From Candidatus Schekmanbacteria bacterium (lineage in GTDB: Bacteria; Schekmanbacteria; GWA2-38-11; J061): a stretch of 64,000 bases of DNA. The notes beneath the pieces are model-generated. The model did not search any database. It saw only the letters and a program-made list of their open reading frames with translations, and had not been told where the DNA came from. Shown piece by piece: positions 16,001 to 24,894 of the stretch (its first letter is position 1; each line of letters opens with the position of its first letter). Where the stretch lies: NCBI GenBank assembly GCA_016219965.1, contig JACRJM010000014.1, positions 62,001 through 126,000 on the forward strand, given 5' to 3'. A program made the position numbers and the translations under genes.

Positions 16001-17800
16001 CTATATCTCCACGTTTATCAATTCAAATTTCCCGTTCTTTATCCTTATAAAAAACGGTTCTTTACCTGATTTCCCTTTGTCACCAATAGTAATCGATCCT
16101 GAAATACCCTTGTACTTCTTCAAACCCGAAATACCCTTCCCCATCTCTTCGCGTGTCCTTGTACCTTTTTTTACCTGCTCTGCAATAATTGAAAAGGCAT
16201 CAAAAGCCTGCGCCGCATAAGCATTAGGCATGACCGAAAACATATCCTTGTACTGCTCTATGAATTCCTTCACTTCCTTGTCATTTGACCATGGATAAAA
16301 TGAATCAGTGAACACTGCCCCTTCAAGCAGGTCAGTCTCATCAATGAGATCTAAAAGCTTTTCAGGATTCCCATCAGATGAAATCCGCCCTGAATCCCAT
16401 CCGCTGCTCCCTAAAAGCTGAATCTCTTTTATTCCATTGAATGCAAGCTGCGGGATCATGAGAGAAACCTTATCAAAATCTCCCGGAAGATATATGGCAT
16501 CAAATTTACCACCACCATTAATATAATTCTTAAGCTGCCCTATCTGCTCTGCATAGTCTCCTTCTTTGCCGGAATAACTTATTCTTATCTTAACTTCTCC
16601 TCCCTGCTTCTCAACTTCTCTGGAAAATCCTTGATCAAGTTTCCTGCCGTAATAATCATCAGTGTAAAGTACCGCGAAACTCCGTTTATTTAATTTTTTG
16701 ACAGCATAATCCGCCATATGTATGGCTTCCTGCTCGGGCAGAAGACAATTGCGGAAAATGTAATCAGATATCCCTGTTATGTAATCTGCGTCTGCCGTGG
16801 GCGATATAACCGGGATGCGGTTCTTGTCTGCCGAAGGAGCGCAGGCTTTAAGCGATTGACTCCTTAATGGACCCAATATGGCGATTACCCTGTTGTCCTT
16901 TGCAAGTTCGTCTAATGCTGCAACCGATTTCTGAGGACTCCCTTCTGAATCTTTGAAGATAAGTTCCGCAAGGGATTTACCGGATTTCTCATTATATATC
17001 ACCTGGGCCGTCAATATCCCATTCCTGACGTATTCGCCAAGCCCCTCATATTCACCTGAAAGAGGAATTATACAGCCGATCACCGGAACACTTAGCGCAG
17101 ATTTTTCTGCTTCATCGATTAATTTGCTTAACTCTTCCGCTTTGTCACCTTTCGGGAATTTCTCCTTATATTTTTCAAGTATCTTCCTGCTTCCTCCAAT
17201 ATCACCTTTCAAAACCCTCATTTTACCCAGTGCAAAGAGTGCTTCGTCAGCAGGGAATTTCCCGCCATAGTTGTCAATAACCCTTTCAAGATCAACAGGC
17301 TTTGCCTTTTCCTGAAAAATCTTGCCGGTTTTTCCCCTGAGCTCTGATTCTCCGGCAGAAGTCTCGGTATATTCCAAGGCTGTGACATACTCGCCGGCAG
17401 CCTTGAATATATTGCCTGTCATGGCAGAGACATCTCCCAGAAGTTCAAACTTTTTGGCAAGGATATGATTTTCCGTCCCCTGGATTGGAACCTGTCTTGC
17501 AAGAATCTGTGCCTTTTCAAAATTTCCTTTTTCGAGATAGGCTGAAGAAACGAGAAGCTTCAGTTCATAAAGCCTCTGGTTGCGTGGAAGTTCTGCCTCA
17601 AAACTGCGTAATATCTTCTCTGCTGTTTCAAAGTCGCCTGCGTTTACGGCATTGGCACCCTGATTGTAAAGGACACTCTCCCTTGAAGCAAATATCTGGC
17701 AGGAACTTAGAAATATAAGAAAGACAAGTACTGCGCGTAAAAAAATATTATGTGAAAATGTTTTTTTCATACTAAAGAGAATATTAGAAACATCCCTCAT
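16001..17800 (-). CDS. Periplasmic-binding-protein-like lipoprotein with TPR N-terminus (LpoA/amino-acid BP type)
   Basis: 599 residues. A hydrophobic signal ends in the lipobox-like LSSC (VLVFLIFLSSC), so the protein is likely lipid-anchored. Residues ~40-215 are TPR-like helices, and from ~220 (PVIGCIIPLSGEYEGLGEYV) to the end there is a type I periplasmic-binding fold as in branched-chain amino acid receptors and in LpoA, the activator of penicillin-binding protein 1A. The TPR-plus-PBP order matches LpoA better than a transport receptor, and no ABC transporter genes are nearby. The start may be Met1 (AGG 8 bp upstream) or Met11. Confidence 0.8.
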   Translation of the reverse strand: MRDVSNILFSMKKTFSHNIFLRAVLVFLIFLSSCQIFASRESVLYNQGANAVNAGDFETAEKILRSFEAELPRNQRLYELKLLVSSAYLEKGNFEKAQILARQVPIQGTENHILAKKFELLGDVSAMTGNIFKAAGEYVTALEYTETSAGESELRGKTGKIFQEKAKPVDLERVIDNYGGKFPADEALFALGKMRVLKGDIGGSRKILEKYKEKFPKGDKAEELSKLIDEAEKSALSVPVIGCIIPLSGEYEGLGEYVRNGILTAQVIYNEKSGKSLAELIFKDSEGSPQKSVAALDELAKDNRVIAILGPLRSQSLKACAPSADKNRIPVISPTADADYITGISDYIFRNCLLPEQEAIHMADYAVKKLNKRSFAVLYTDDYYGRKLDQGFSREVEKQGGEVKIRISYSGKEGDYAEQIGQLKNYINGGGKFDAIYLPGDFDKVSLMIPQLAFNGIKEIQLLGSSGWDSGRISSDGNPEKLLDLIDETDLLEGAVFTDSFYPWSNDKEVKEFIEQYKDMFSVMPNAYAAQAFDAFSIIAEQVKKGTRTREEMGKGISGLKKYKGISGSITIGDKGKSGKEPFFIRIKNGKFELINVEI

Positions 17801-17938
17801 TGTTAACCTGCTTTAAAGATGCTCCTAATACATTACAAAACCTTAATATGTCAAGGGTTTTGAGAATGCTTCAATTTGCAGCAATAGGTAAAGTTGAGGT
17901 AATGCCGCTAAGAAAGCTCTGGTCTAAAGTGTCACAAA

Positions 17939-19624
17939 TTATTTTACAATAATTTTCTTCACGGCTATGTTGTTGCTCTCATCAGATTCCGTTATAGTAT
18001 TATCGCTATCACAGAATGCCTTGACATAATAATTTCCTTTAGCTTTTTTGATCTTAAATTTAAAAGTCATTGTCAGGGCTTTCTGTTTATTCAGATTATT
18101 TATTACTTTAGAAACAATAGATTTTTCCCCATCCCCTACTGACAGACTATCGCTGCTTGATAAATATAAACTCAATCTTGATTTATCGCTTTTTACTGTG
18201 CCAATATTTTTTACAGTTATACTAACATTTAATTTTTTGCCCTTCTTGACCGTCTTTTGACACTTGATTGATATCGTCGTCAGATCGGGAAAACTTTCTG
18301 CCACCACACCGGTTTGTGTAATCGTATGCGTAACGCCTTGTACAGAAATAATCGCTGTACGTAAATCCGCGCCTGTGTTTGCAGAAACCGTGTAAGTAAT
18401 CGTTTCACTGCCGATTCCGCTGATAGTGGGGGTTATGACAAGCCACCCTGAATCACTTGAAGCCGTCCAGTCGCAATCATTAGTTGTCGTTATAACCAGA
18501 TTCCCTGTACCGCCGGTATGATCAAATTCTTCATCTGAAACTGATATTGTATAAACACATTGCCCGGACGACTGACCGGAACGAACTGGCCACACGAAGT
18601 TGGAGATCCCCTTATCGTTGAATCCCGAATCGCCATACCACATATTGACATACCAGGAGCTGTCCGTACTGTTTGCATAAGTAGAAGACGACCAGTATTT
18701 GACAGACTGTACATTGCTGAAACCCTGCGAATTAAGCCAATTGGATGTATAATCCTCATTAGCATTTACAAGGCTTTTAAGTTCATTAACATTTGGAAGA
18801 TACCAGTCGTTAAACCCAAGATAATTGCTGCTGTTTAGCGATGCTATATAGTCAAGAGCACCCTGCCATGTTGTTCCAACGGAAAGGTTCCCGTCTTTTG
18901 TCCACATCAATCCGGTGAGATTATCAGTTACGGTACTATCGCCATTATCAGTAAAGCGGGAACTCGGCCATGCTGCACCTGCCTGAATATCTCCATCGTC
19001 TCCTGTTGCATAACTTATTGTCTGCCCTGTCTGCGGAAGAGATATAGTCGAAGACCCGGAGCCGGAACGAACAGGCCAGATATCATAGAAGTTGCCCTTT
19101 CCGCTGCTGCCGACTAAGCCAGTCAACATATGGACATACCATCTATTGTAAGTATCGTATGAATAAGTAGTGGACGTCCAGTAGTAGCTAGGCTGTATAT
19201 TGTTGAAACCCTGTGCAGTAAGCCATGCAGATACAGAAGACTCATTAGCATTGACAAGACTTTTAAGTTCATTAACATTAGGCAGACGCCAGTCATTAAA
19301 CCCAAGATAGCTGCTGCTGTTAAGTGACGCTACATAGTCAAGAGCCCCCTGCCATGTGGCTATATCGGAAAGGTTCGCATCTTTTGTCCACATCAATCCG
19401 GTGAGGTTATCAGTTATGGTTTCATTGCCATTATCGGTAAAGCGGGGACTGGGCCATGCTGTGCCTGTCTGAATATCTCCATCGTCCCCTGTTGCATAAC
19501 TTGTCGTTTGTCCTGTCTGCGGAAGCTCAATTGTTCCTCCTGCTTCTGAAATAGATAAACAGATAAAAGGCATCAGTAAAACAGCAATAATACAAAATAA
19601 TAAAATTGATTTTACTTTTCGCAT
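17939..19624 (-). CDS. Secreted protein: two DUF1566 (Lcl) domains, BACON-like and CARDB-like domains
   Basis: 561 residues with a signal peptide (about 1-27). Two similar DUF1566/Lcl modules follow (about 50-185 and 210-345), each with LTGLMWTKDxNLS, WQGALDYxASLNSS and NDWRLPN/NDWYLPN motifs. Then comes a BACON-type beta domain (about 350-440, with DCDWTASSDSGWL) and a CARDB-like adhesion domain (about 445-561, with NIGTVKSDKSRLSLYLS). Such architectures occur on surface or secreted proteins that bind carbohydrate or matrix. The two Lcl units are internal duplicates, also visible as DNA repeats. Confidence 0.85.
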   Translation of the reverse strand: MRKVKSILLFCIIAVLLMPFICLSISEAGGTIELPQTGQTTSYATGDDGDIQTGTAWPSPRFTDNGNETITDNLTGLMWTKDANLSDIATWQGALDYVASLNSSSYLGFNDWRLPNVNELKSLVNANESSVSAWLTAQGFNNIQPSYYWTSTTYSYDTYNRWYVHMLTGLVGSSGKGNFYDIWPVRSGSGSSTISLPQTGQTISYATGDDGDIQAGAAWPSSRFTDNGDSTVTDNLTGLMWTKDGNLSVGTTWQGALDYIASLNSSNYLGFNDWYLPNVNELKSLVNANEDYTSNWLNSQGFSNVQSVKYWSSSTYANSTDSSWYVNMWYGDSGFNDKGISNFVWPVRSGQSSGQCVYTISVSDEEFDHTGGTGNLVITTTNDCDWTASSDSGWLVITPTISGIGSETITYTVSANTGADLRTAIISVQGVTHTITQTGVVAESFPDLTTISIKCQKTVKKGKKLNVSITVKNIGTVKSDKSRLSLYLSSSDSLSVGDGEKSIVSKVINNLNKQKALTMTFKFKIKKAKGNYYVKAFCDSDNTITESDESNNIAVKKIIVK

Positions 19625-19644
19625 AAAACTATCTCCAGTAAATT

Positions 19645-19739
19645 AACAGGATATGCAGTTTTAAATTCTTTAACGTGAAGGTTGTAATATTGTTACCATT
19701 TTGTGATTTCAAATGAAAAAGTCAATAGCATATCCTGTT
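19645..19739. repeat. 12-bp perfect inverted repeat upstream of the DUF1566 gene
   Basis: AACAGGATATGC at 19645-19656 and GCATATCCTGTT at 19728-19739, separated by 71 bp. It lies between divergent genes. It could be a paired regulator site or the ends of a tiny mobile element; there is no coding capacity inside. Confidence 0.55.
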
Positions 19740-19756
19740 GAAAATAGAAAATCTCA

Positions 19757-19788
19757 TTGCCTTTTAAAAAGCCTTGCCTTTTAAAAAG
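19757..19788 (+). repeat. Two tandem 17-bp units upstream of pyrR
   Basis: TTGCCTTTTAAAAAG occurs twice at a 17-bp step (19757 and 19774). Function unknown; it lies in the expected leader of the pyr operon. No classic PyrR attenuator was identified around it. Confidence 0.5.
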
Positions 19789-19850
19789 ATAGTGTGATAT
19801 TTTGCCTTCGAATTTTTACAGTGTTAACTAGCAAACCCACCAATGATGCG

Positions 19851-20399
19851 ATGACGACTGTGAAAGAGATAGAGATACTAGACGCTGAAGGGCTGAAGAG
19901 AACAATCACCCGGATAACCCATCAGATTTTGGAAAAAAACAAGGGCGCAAAAGATCTTGTTCTTGTTGGGTTAAGGACACGGGGTGTTTTCATTAGCAAC
20001 CGCATAGCACAGTTCATTAAACGGACCGAAAAAATAGCAGTACCGCAGGGAATAATAGACGCCACTCTTTACAGGGACGATATTGGAATTAAAGGACCTA
20101 GCATTGAGCTTAGAAAGACAGAACTGGACTTCCCGCTTGAGGGGAAAACAGTAGTTCTTGTTGATGATGTGCTTTTCACAGGAAGAACCACGAGGGCGGC
20201 GCTTGACGCCATAATGGACATCGGACGGCCCAATTTCATAAGGCTTGCCGTATTGATAGACAGAGGAAACAGGGAACTGCCGATTGAAGCCAATTTTGTT
20301 GGCAGGACTGTGCCGACAACCCGCGAAGAAATGATAAATGTATTGCTTAAGGAAACTGACGGTATAGACAGGGTGCTTCTATGCAGAAAAACGAAGTAA
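19851..20399 (+). CDS. pyrR: Bifunctional PyrR: pyr operon regulator / uracil phosphoribosyltransferase
   Basis: PyrR binds UMP/UTP and pyr mRNA to attenuate transcription, and can make UMP from uracil and PRPP. The protein is 182 residues from ATG 19851 ([17 protein letters not shown]). The PRPP-binding motif [13 protein letters not shown] is near residue 101. An upstream in-frame GTG (19794) would add 19 atypical residues and is not preferred, though no strong ribosome site marks either start. It overlaps pyrB by 19 bp and heads the operon. Confidence 0.92.
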   Translation: MTTVKEIEILDAEGLKRTITRITHQILEKNKGAKDLVLVGLRTRGVFISNRIAQFIKRTEKIAVPQGIIDATLYRDDIGIKGPSIELRKTELDFPLEGKTVVLVDDVLFTGRTTRAALDAIMDIGRPNFIRLAVLIDRGNRELPIEANFVGRTVPTTREEMINVLLKETDGIDRVLLCRKTK

Positions 20400-21346
20400 T
20401 AGCTTCTTCCGGCACGAGGAAACATTACCTTGGAACTAAAGATCTTTCCAAAGAGGATATAGAGCTTATTCTCAGGACTGCGGAAGCCTTAAAAGAGGTT
20501 TCTACAAGGGACATAAAAAAAGTTCCGGCGCTTCGGGGCAAGACAATAATAAATCTTTTCTTTGAGGCAAGCACGCGGACAAAAACTTCCTTTGAACTTG
20601 CCGCAAAAAGGTTAAGTGCAGATTCCATAAGCATTGCCACCTCCGCAAGCAGTACAACCAAGGGGGAAACACTCAAAGACACTGCAAAAAACCTTGAAGC
20701 GATGAATCCTGATATAATCATAATTAGACATCCTCATTCAGGTGCCCCCCATATGCTTGCAAATTGTCTTAAGCCTTCAATAATAAATGCAGGGGACGGT
20801 TCACATGAACATCCTTCACAGGCAATGATAGACCTCTTTACCATAAAAGAAAAAAAGAAACGCATAGAGGGGCTTAAGGTTTGCATAGTAGGAGATATAA
20901 CTCACAGCCGGGTGGCACGCTCTGATATTTATGCTCTCACCACCATGGGAGCGGAAGTGACTATCGTCGGTCCCCCGACACTCATACCTGTTGAGGCAGA
21001 TAAATTAGGAGTAAATATCTCATATAATTTTGATAAAGTAGTGGCTGAATCGGATGTAATCATTATGCTCAGAATCCAGCTTGAAAGGATGCAGGCAAAT
21101 TTATTCCCTTCATTAAGAGAATACTCAAGGCTTTTTGGCCTTAATCTTGAGCGGCTTAGCAAGGCGAAAAAAGATGTTATGGTAATGCATCCAGGGCCAA
21201 TTAACAGGGGAATAGAGCTTGCCCCTGAAGTTGCCGACGGACCTTATTCAGTCATATTAAACCAGGTAACAAACGGAATAGCAGTGAGAATGGCAATGAT
21301 CTATCTTCTTCTTGGAGGAAAAGGGAAAAGTGGATTTACTGATTAA
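20381..21346 (+). CDS. pyrB: Aspartate carbamoyltransferase, catalytic chain
   Basis: Condenses carbamoyl phosphate with aspartate to carbamoyl-aspartate, the committed pyrimidine step. 321 residues with the carbamoyl-phosphate motif STRTKTSFE near residue 63 and [10 protein letters not shown] near residue 145. Typical family length (about 305-320). No pyrI regulatory-chain gene is present, as expected when PyrR controls the operon. Translationally coupled on both sides. Confidence 0.96.
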   Translation: MQKNEVIASSGTRKHYLGTKDLSKEDIELILRTAEALKEVSTRDIKKVPALRGKTIINLFFEASTRTKTSFELAAKRLSADSISIATSASSTTKGETLKDTAKNLEAMNPDIIIIRHPHSGAPHMLANCLKPSIINAGDGSHEHPSQAMIDLFTIKEKKKRIEGLKVCIVGDITHSRVARSDIYALTTMGAEVTIVGPPTLIPVEADKLGVNISYNFDKVVAESDVIIMLRIQLERMQANLFPSLREYSRLFGLNLERLSKAKKDVMVMHPGPINRGIELAPEVADGPYSVILNQVTNGIAVRMAMIYLLLGGKGKSGFTD

Positions 21347-22616
21347 AGGCGGCCGGGTCATAGACCCTTCACAGGGTTTGGATGGTAAAAAAGATATCCT
21401 TGCATCAGGAGGGAAAATCCGCGAGATCGGAGACAAAATCTCATCCAAAGGAAAAGACATCACAGTCATCGATGCGTCAGGGCTTATCGTATCCCCCGGG
21501 CTTATTGACATGCACACGCACTTGCGGGAGCCGGGACGCGAGGATGAAGAAACCATAGAAACCGCATCTCTTGCAGCAGCAGCGGGAGGCTTTACATCCA
21601 TTGTGGCAATGCCTAACACCGACCCTGTCAATGATAACGGAGCAATCACGGATTTTATCCATAATGAGGCAAAAAAAAGAGCCATAGTCAACGTGTTTTG
21701 TACAGGCTCCATAACAAAAGGAATGAAGCAGGAACAGTTGAGTGAGCTTGGGGAACTGGCGCATGCCGGCTGCGTAGGATTCACTGAAGACGGATACTCT
21801 GTTAAAGACTCGGATATGATGAGAAGGGCAATGGAATATATTAAGATGTTTGATCTTCCCGTAATATCCCACTGTGAAGACAAATCGCTGAGCAGAAACG
21901 GAGTGATGCATGAGGGGTTTATCTCTACAGAGCTCGGTCTTGCAGGCATACCGAGAGAATCCGAAGAAATAATGGCGGCGCACGATATAATCCTGTCTAA
22001 AATGACGGGAGTAAAACTTCACATAACTCATGTCAGTTCTGCCGGGACAGTGGAACTTATAAGAAATGCAAAAAAGAAAGGCTTGACCGTCACAGCCGAC
22101 GCAACACCTCATCATTTCAGCCTGACCGATGAATCAGTGAGAGGTTACGATTCAAACTTCAAGGTTAATCCGCCCTTAAGGGAAAAGAGCGACGTGAAAG
22201 CCATAATTAAAGGGCTAAAAGATGGGACCATCGACGCCATAGCAACCGATCATGCACCGCATCATCTTGCAGAAAAGGACGTGGAATTCAACCTTGCCCC
22301 ATTCGGACTGATAGGCTTGCAGACAGCGCTTCCACTTGCTCTTAAGCTCTATCATGGCGGAGAACTTACCTTAAACGATATAATAAGACTTCTTACAAAA
22401 GCTCCAAGAGAGATACTGAACCTTAAAAAAGGTTCTCTCACTCAGGGAAGTGATGCTGATATAACAATAATAAACCCTGATCTGAAGTTCCGTTTTGAAG
22501 AAAAAGACATAAAATCTTTAAGCAGGAACTCACCTTTCATTGGCTGGGATTTAAAGGGTAAAGCCGTTACAACAATAGTGAGCGGCAAAATAGTATATAA
22601 TTCCGCTAAATGCTGA
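21330..22616 (+). CDS. pyrC: Dihydroorotase
   Basis: Cyclises carbamoyl-aspartate to dihydroorotate. The zinc-binding motif [10 protein letters not shown] and the later TDHAPHH are both present, characteristic of the class I (PyrC/AllB-like) amidohydrolase. The GTG at 21330 is chosen because it yields the usual start ([13 protein letters not shown]) and has GGAGGAAAAGGG just upstream inside pyrB. A TTG at 21312 would add six residues. 428 residues from the GTG. Confidence 0.95.
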   Translation: MDLLIKGGRVIDPSQGLDGKKDILASGGKIREIGDKISSKGKDITVIDASGLIVSPGLIDMHTHLREPGREDEETIETASLAAAAGGFTSIVAMPNTDPVNDNGAITDFIHNEAKKRAIVNVFCTGSITKGMKQEQLSELGELAHAGCVGFTEDGYSVKDSDMMRRAMEYIKMFDLPVISHCEDKSLSRNGVMHEGFISTELGLAGIPRESEEIMAAHDIILSKMTGVKLHITHVSSAGTVELIRNAKKKGLTVTADATPHHFSLTDESVRGYDSNFKVNPPLREKSDVKAIIKGLKDGTIDAIATDHAPHHLAEKDVEFNLAPFGLIGLQTALPLALKLYHGGELTLNDIIRLLTKAPREILNLKKGSLTQGSDADITIINPDLKFRFEEKDIKSLSRNSPFIGWDLKGKAVTTIVSGKIVYNSAKC

Positions 22617-23416
22617 CCACAATAGTTTCCAACCGCAGGCTTAACGAAACTCAATTCCTTCTCAGGTTGAAGACAGGAGAAAGAATCGCGAATTTGATAC
22701 CGGGGCAGTTTTTCATGTGCCGCATACCGGGAAGTTCAGGGCTTATACTCCGAAGGCCTTTCAGTATAAGCGATGCAAATGTTCAAAGCCTGGAAATCGC
22801 ATACAAGATTACGGGAGCAGGTACATCGGTAATCTCGCAGCTTAAAGAAAAAGACACTTTGGATATTCTCGGCCCATTCGGAAATGGTTTTATCCTTGAG
22901 CACCAGCTAGAAAATGCATTCTTAGTCGCAGGCGGTATAGGTGTCGCACCCTTCCCTTTACTGGCAAAAGTCATCCATAAAAAATGGGGAAAGAAAACAG
23001 ACATAACCCTATTTTACGGAGCCAGAACTTCACATGAACTTGTCCTTAAGGACAAACTTTCAAGTGTGACCGACAAGATATTATTTGCAACTGAAGACGG
23101 ATCAAAAGGGAAGAAGGGATTTGTTACGGACTTACTTTCAGAAAAACTTGGCAAACTTTCCCAAACTGCAAGAGATGAAACAATGATATTTGCAAGCGGA
23201 CCCACAGCTATGCTCAAGGCGGTTGACATAATAGCTCAAAAATGGAATGTGAGATGCCAGATTTCTGTTGAAACAGTCATGGGGTGCGGCTATGGAGTCT
23301 GCCTTGGATGTGTCATGAAGATAAAAGGAAACTGCAATGAAACAAATGGGAAAAAATATAAGCTTGCCTGCAAAGACGGGCCTGTTTTTTACAGCGGACA
23401 ACTTGAATGGGACTAA
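22610..23416 (+). CDS. pyrK: Dihydroorotate dehydrogenase electron-transfer subunit
   Basis: The FAD and [2Fe-2S] partner of class 1B PyrD, passing electrons to NAD+. 268 residues: a ferredoxin-reductase FAD domain (RRPFSIS near residue 48), an NAD domain (VAGGIGVAPFPLL), and the C-terminal cluster motif CGYGVCLGC with a further Cys in KLACKDGP. The ATG overlaps the pyrC stop (ATGCTGA). The presence of pyrK shows an NAD-linked dehydrogenase suited to anaerobes. Confidence 0.95.
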   Translation: MLTTIVSNRRLNETQFLLRLKTGERIANLIPGQFFMCRIPGSSGLILRRPFSISDANVQSLEIAYKITGAGTSVISQLKEKDTLDILGPFGNGFILEHQLENAFLVAGGIGVAPFPLLAKVIHKKWGKKTDITLFYGARTSHELVLKDKLSSVTDKILFATEDGSKGKKGFVTDLLSEKLGKLSQTARDETMIFASGPTAMLKAVDIIAQKWNVRCQISVETVMGCGYGVCLGCVMKIKGNCNETNGKKYKLACKDGPVFYSGQLEWD

Positions 23417-24360
23417 AAAAGAATAAAACTATTGAGACGGCGGCAAGCGCCAAAAGCCTTGAGGTTAAGATATCAGGTATCACTTTTAAAAATCCGGTAA
23501 TCCTCGCTTCAGGAACCTGCGGCTATGGGGAGGAGATATCTCAATTCATTGACCTTAACAGTCTCGGAGGCATAACGACAAAGGGAATCTCTCTGGAGCC
23601 AAAATCCGGCAATTCCCCCGTAAGGATCTGTGAAACTGCATCAGGGATGCTTAACTCCATTGGACTTGAAAACGTAGGTGTAAAAAGATTTATTGCAGAG
23701 AAGATCCCATTCCTTAGAAGATTTAAAACCAATATCATAGTAAACATATTCGGCAACACAATAGAAGAATACGCTCAAACAGCAAAACAGTTGTCAGATG
23801 CCGGCGGGATAGATGCAATTGAAATCAATGCATCGTGCCCGAATGTAAAAAAAGGGGGAATGGAATTCGGGAAAAGCTCTGAAGGGATCACAAGGCTTGT
23901 TGAGAAAGTAAAGGAAGTATCCTGTGTTCCCGTTTTTATCAAGCTTTCTCCAAATGTATCAGATATAGCTGAGCTAGCCAGAGCTGCAGAGTCTGCCGGA
24001 GCAGACGGAGTTTCACTTATCAATACCCTTGTTGGGATGGCAATAGACATTAAGAGGAAAAAGGCTGTACTTTCTACAGCAACTGGAGGACTTTCAGGTC
24101 CTGCTATAAAACCTGTTGCTCTGGCAATGGTATGGAAAGTAAAAAATGCCGTTAAAATCCCCATCATTGGGATGGGAGGAATAATGAACAGCCGGGATGC
24201 CCTGGAATTTATAATTGCAGGTGCAACAGCGATTGAAACAGGAACGGCAAATATGGTAAACCCTTACGCAGTTATAGAGATAATAAAAGGTATGACTCAA
24301 TTTTTAAAAGATGAAAAACTCAGCAGCATAAACATGCTTGCAGGAACGCTTAAAACGTGA
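23407..24360 (+). CDS. pyrD: Dihydroorotate dehydrogenase, class 1B catalytic subunit
   Basis: Oxidises dihydroorotate to orotate using FMN. 317 residues with NPVILASGTCGYG near residue 25, the catalytic loop INASCPNVKKGG (Cys as catalytic base in class 1), and the phosphate-binding GMGGIMNS. Overlaps pyrK by 10 bp and works as a complex with it. Confidence 0.95.
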   Translation: MGLKKNKTIETAASAKSLEVKISGITFKNPVILASGTCGYGEEISQFIDLNSLGGITTKGISLEPKSGNSPVRICETASGMLNSIGLENVGVKRFIAEKIPFLRRFKTNIIVNIFGNTIEEYAQTAKQLSDAGGIDAIEINASCPNVKKGGMEFGKSSEGITRLVEKVKEVSCVPVFIKLSPNVSDIAELARAAESAGADGVSLINTLVGMAIDIKRKKAVLSTATGGLSGPAIKPVALAMVWKVKNAVKIPIIGMGGIMNSRDALEFIIAGATAIETGTANMVNPYAVIEIIKGMTQFLKDEKLSSINMLAGTLKT

Positions 24361-24869
24361 CAGGATTATTTCGCTACATGGAACTTATAACAATTGCCGG
24401 AATTTTAATTTTAGATCAGATTACTAAAGCGGTCATACAGTTTTATATGGTACCCTCCCAAAGCATCAGGGTAATAGAAGGGTTTTTTAATATTACATAT
24501 GTTTTGAATAAGGGAGCAGCATTCGGGATAATGTCACAAATGAATTCATCCCTGAGAACTCCTTTTTTCATAGTAATAACTTTGAGCGCCATTGGTATGC
24601 TTTCTTATCTTATGGCAACAACTGATAAAAAAGAAACAACATTAAGAACAGCATACTCAATGATAATTGCGGGTGCGGCAGGAAATTTTATAGACAGGAT
24701 ATTCCTGGGTGAGGTAAGGGATTTTCTTGATGTATACTGGAAGACTTACCACTGGCCTGCCTTTAACGTCGCAGATTCTGCGATATGCATCGGAACAGGC
24801 TTTTTGATAATGGCGCTTTACTTTGTCAAGGACAACGATAACAAAGAAGGATTGGATAATATCACCTGA
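24357..24869 (+). CDS. lspA: Lipoprotein signal peptidase II
   Basis: Removes signal peptides from prolipoproteins in the inner membrane after Lgt has acted. 170 residues and four membrane helices. Catalytic aspartates are in GNFIDR and FNVADS, with the conserved NKGAAFG between helices. The GTG at 24357 overlaps the pyrD stop. An ATG at 24378 (MELITIAG) is an equally good start. Its place between pyrD and carB is unusual for this gene. Confidence 0.93.
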   Translation: MTGLFRYMELITIAGILILDQITKAVIQFYMVPSQSIRVIEGFFNITYVLNKGAAFGIMSQMNSSLRTPFFIVITLSAIGMLSYLMATTDKKETTLRTAYSMIIAGAAGNFIDRIFLGEVRDFLDVYWKTYHWPAFNVADSAICIGTGFLIMALYFVKDNDNKEGLDNIT

Positions 24870-24894
24870 ACACAGGTATTAAAGAGGGAAAAAA

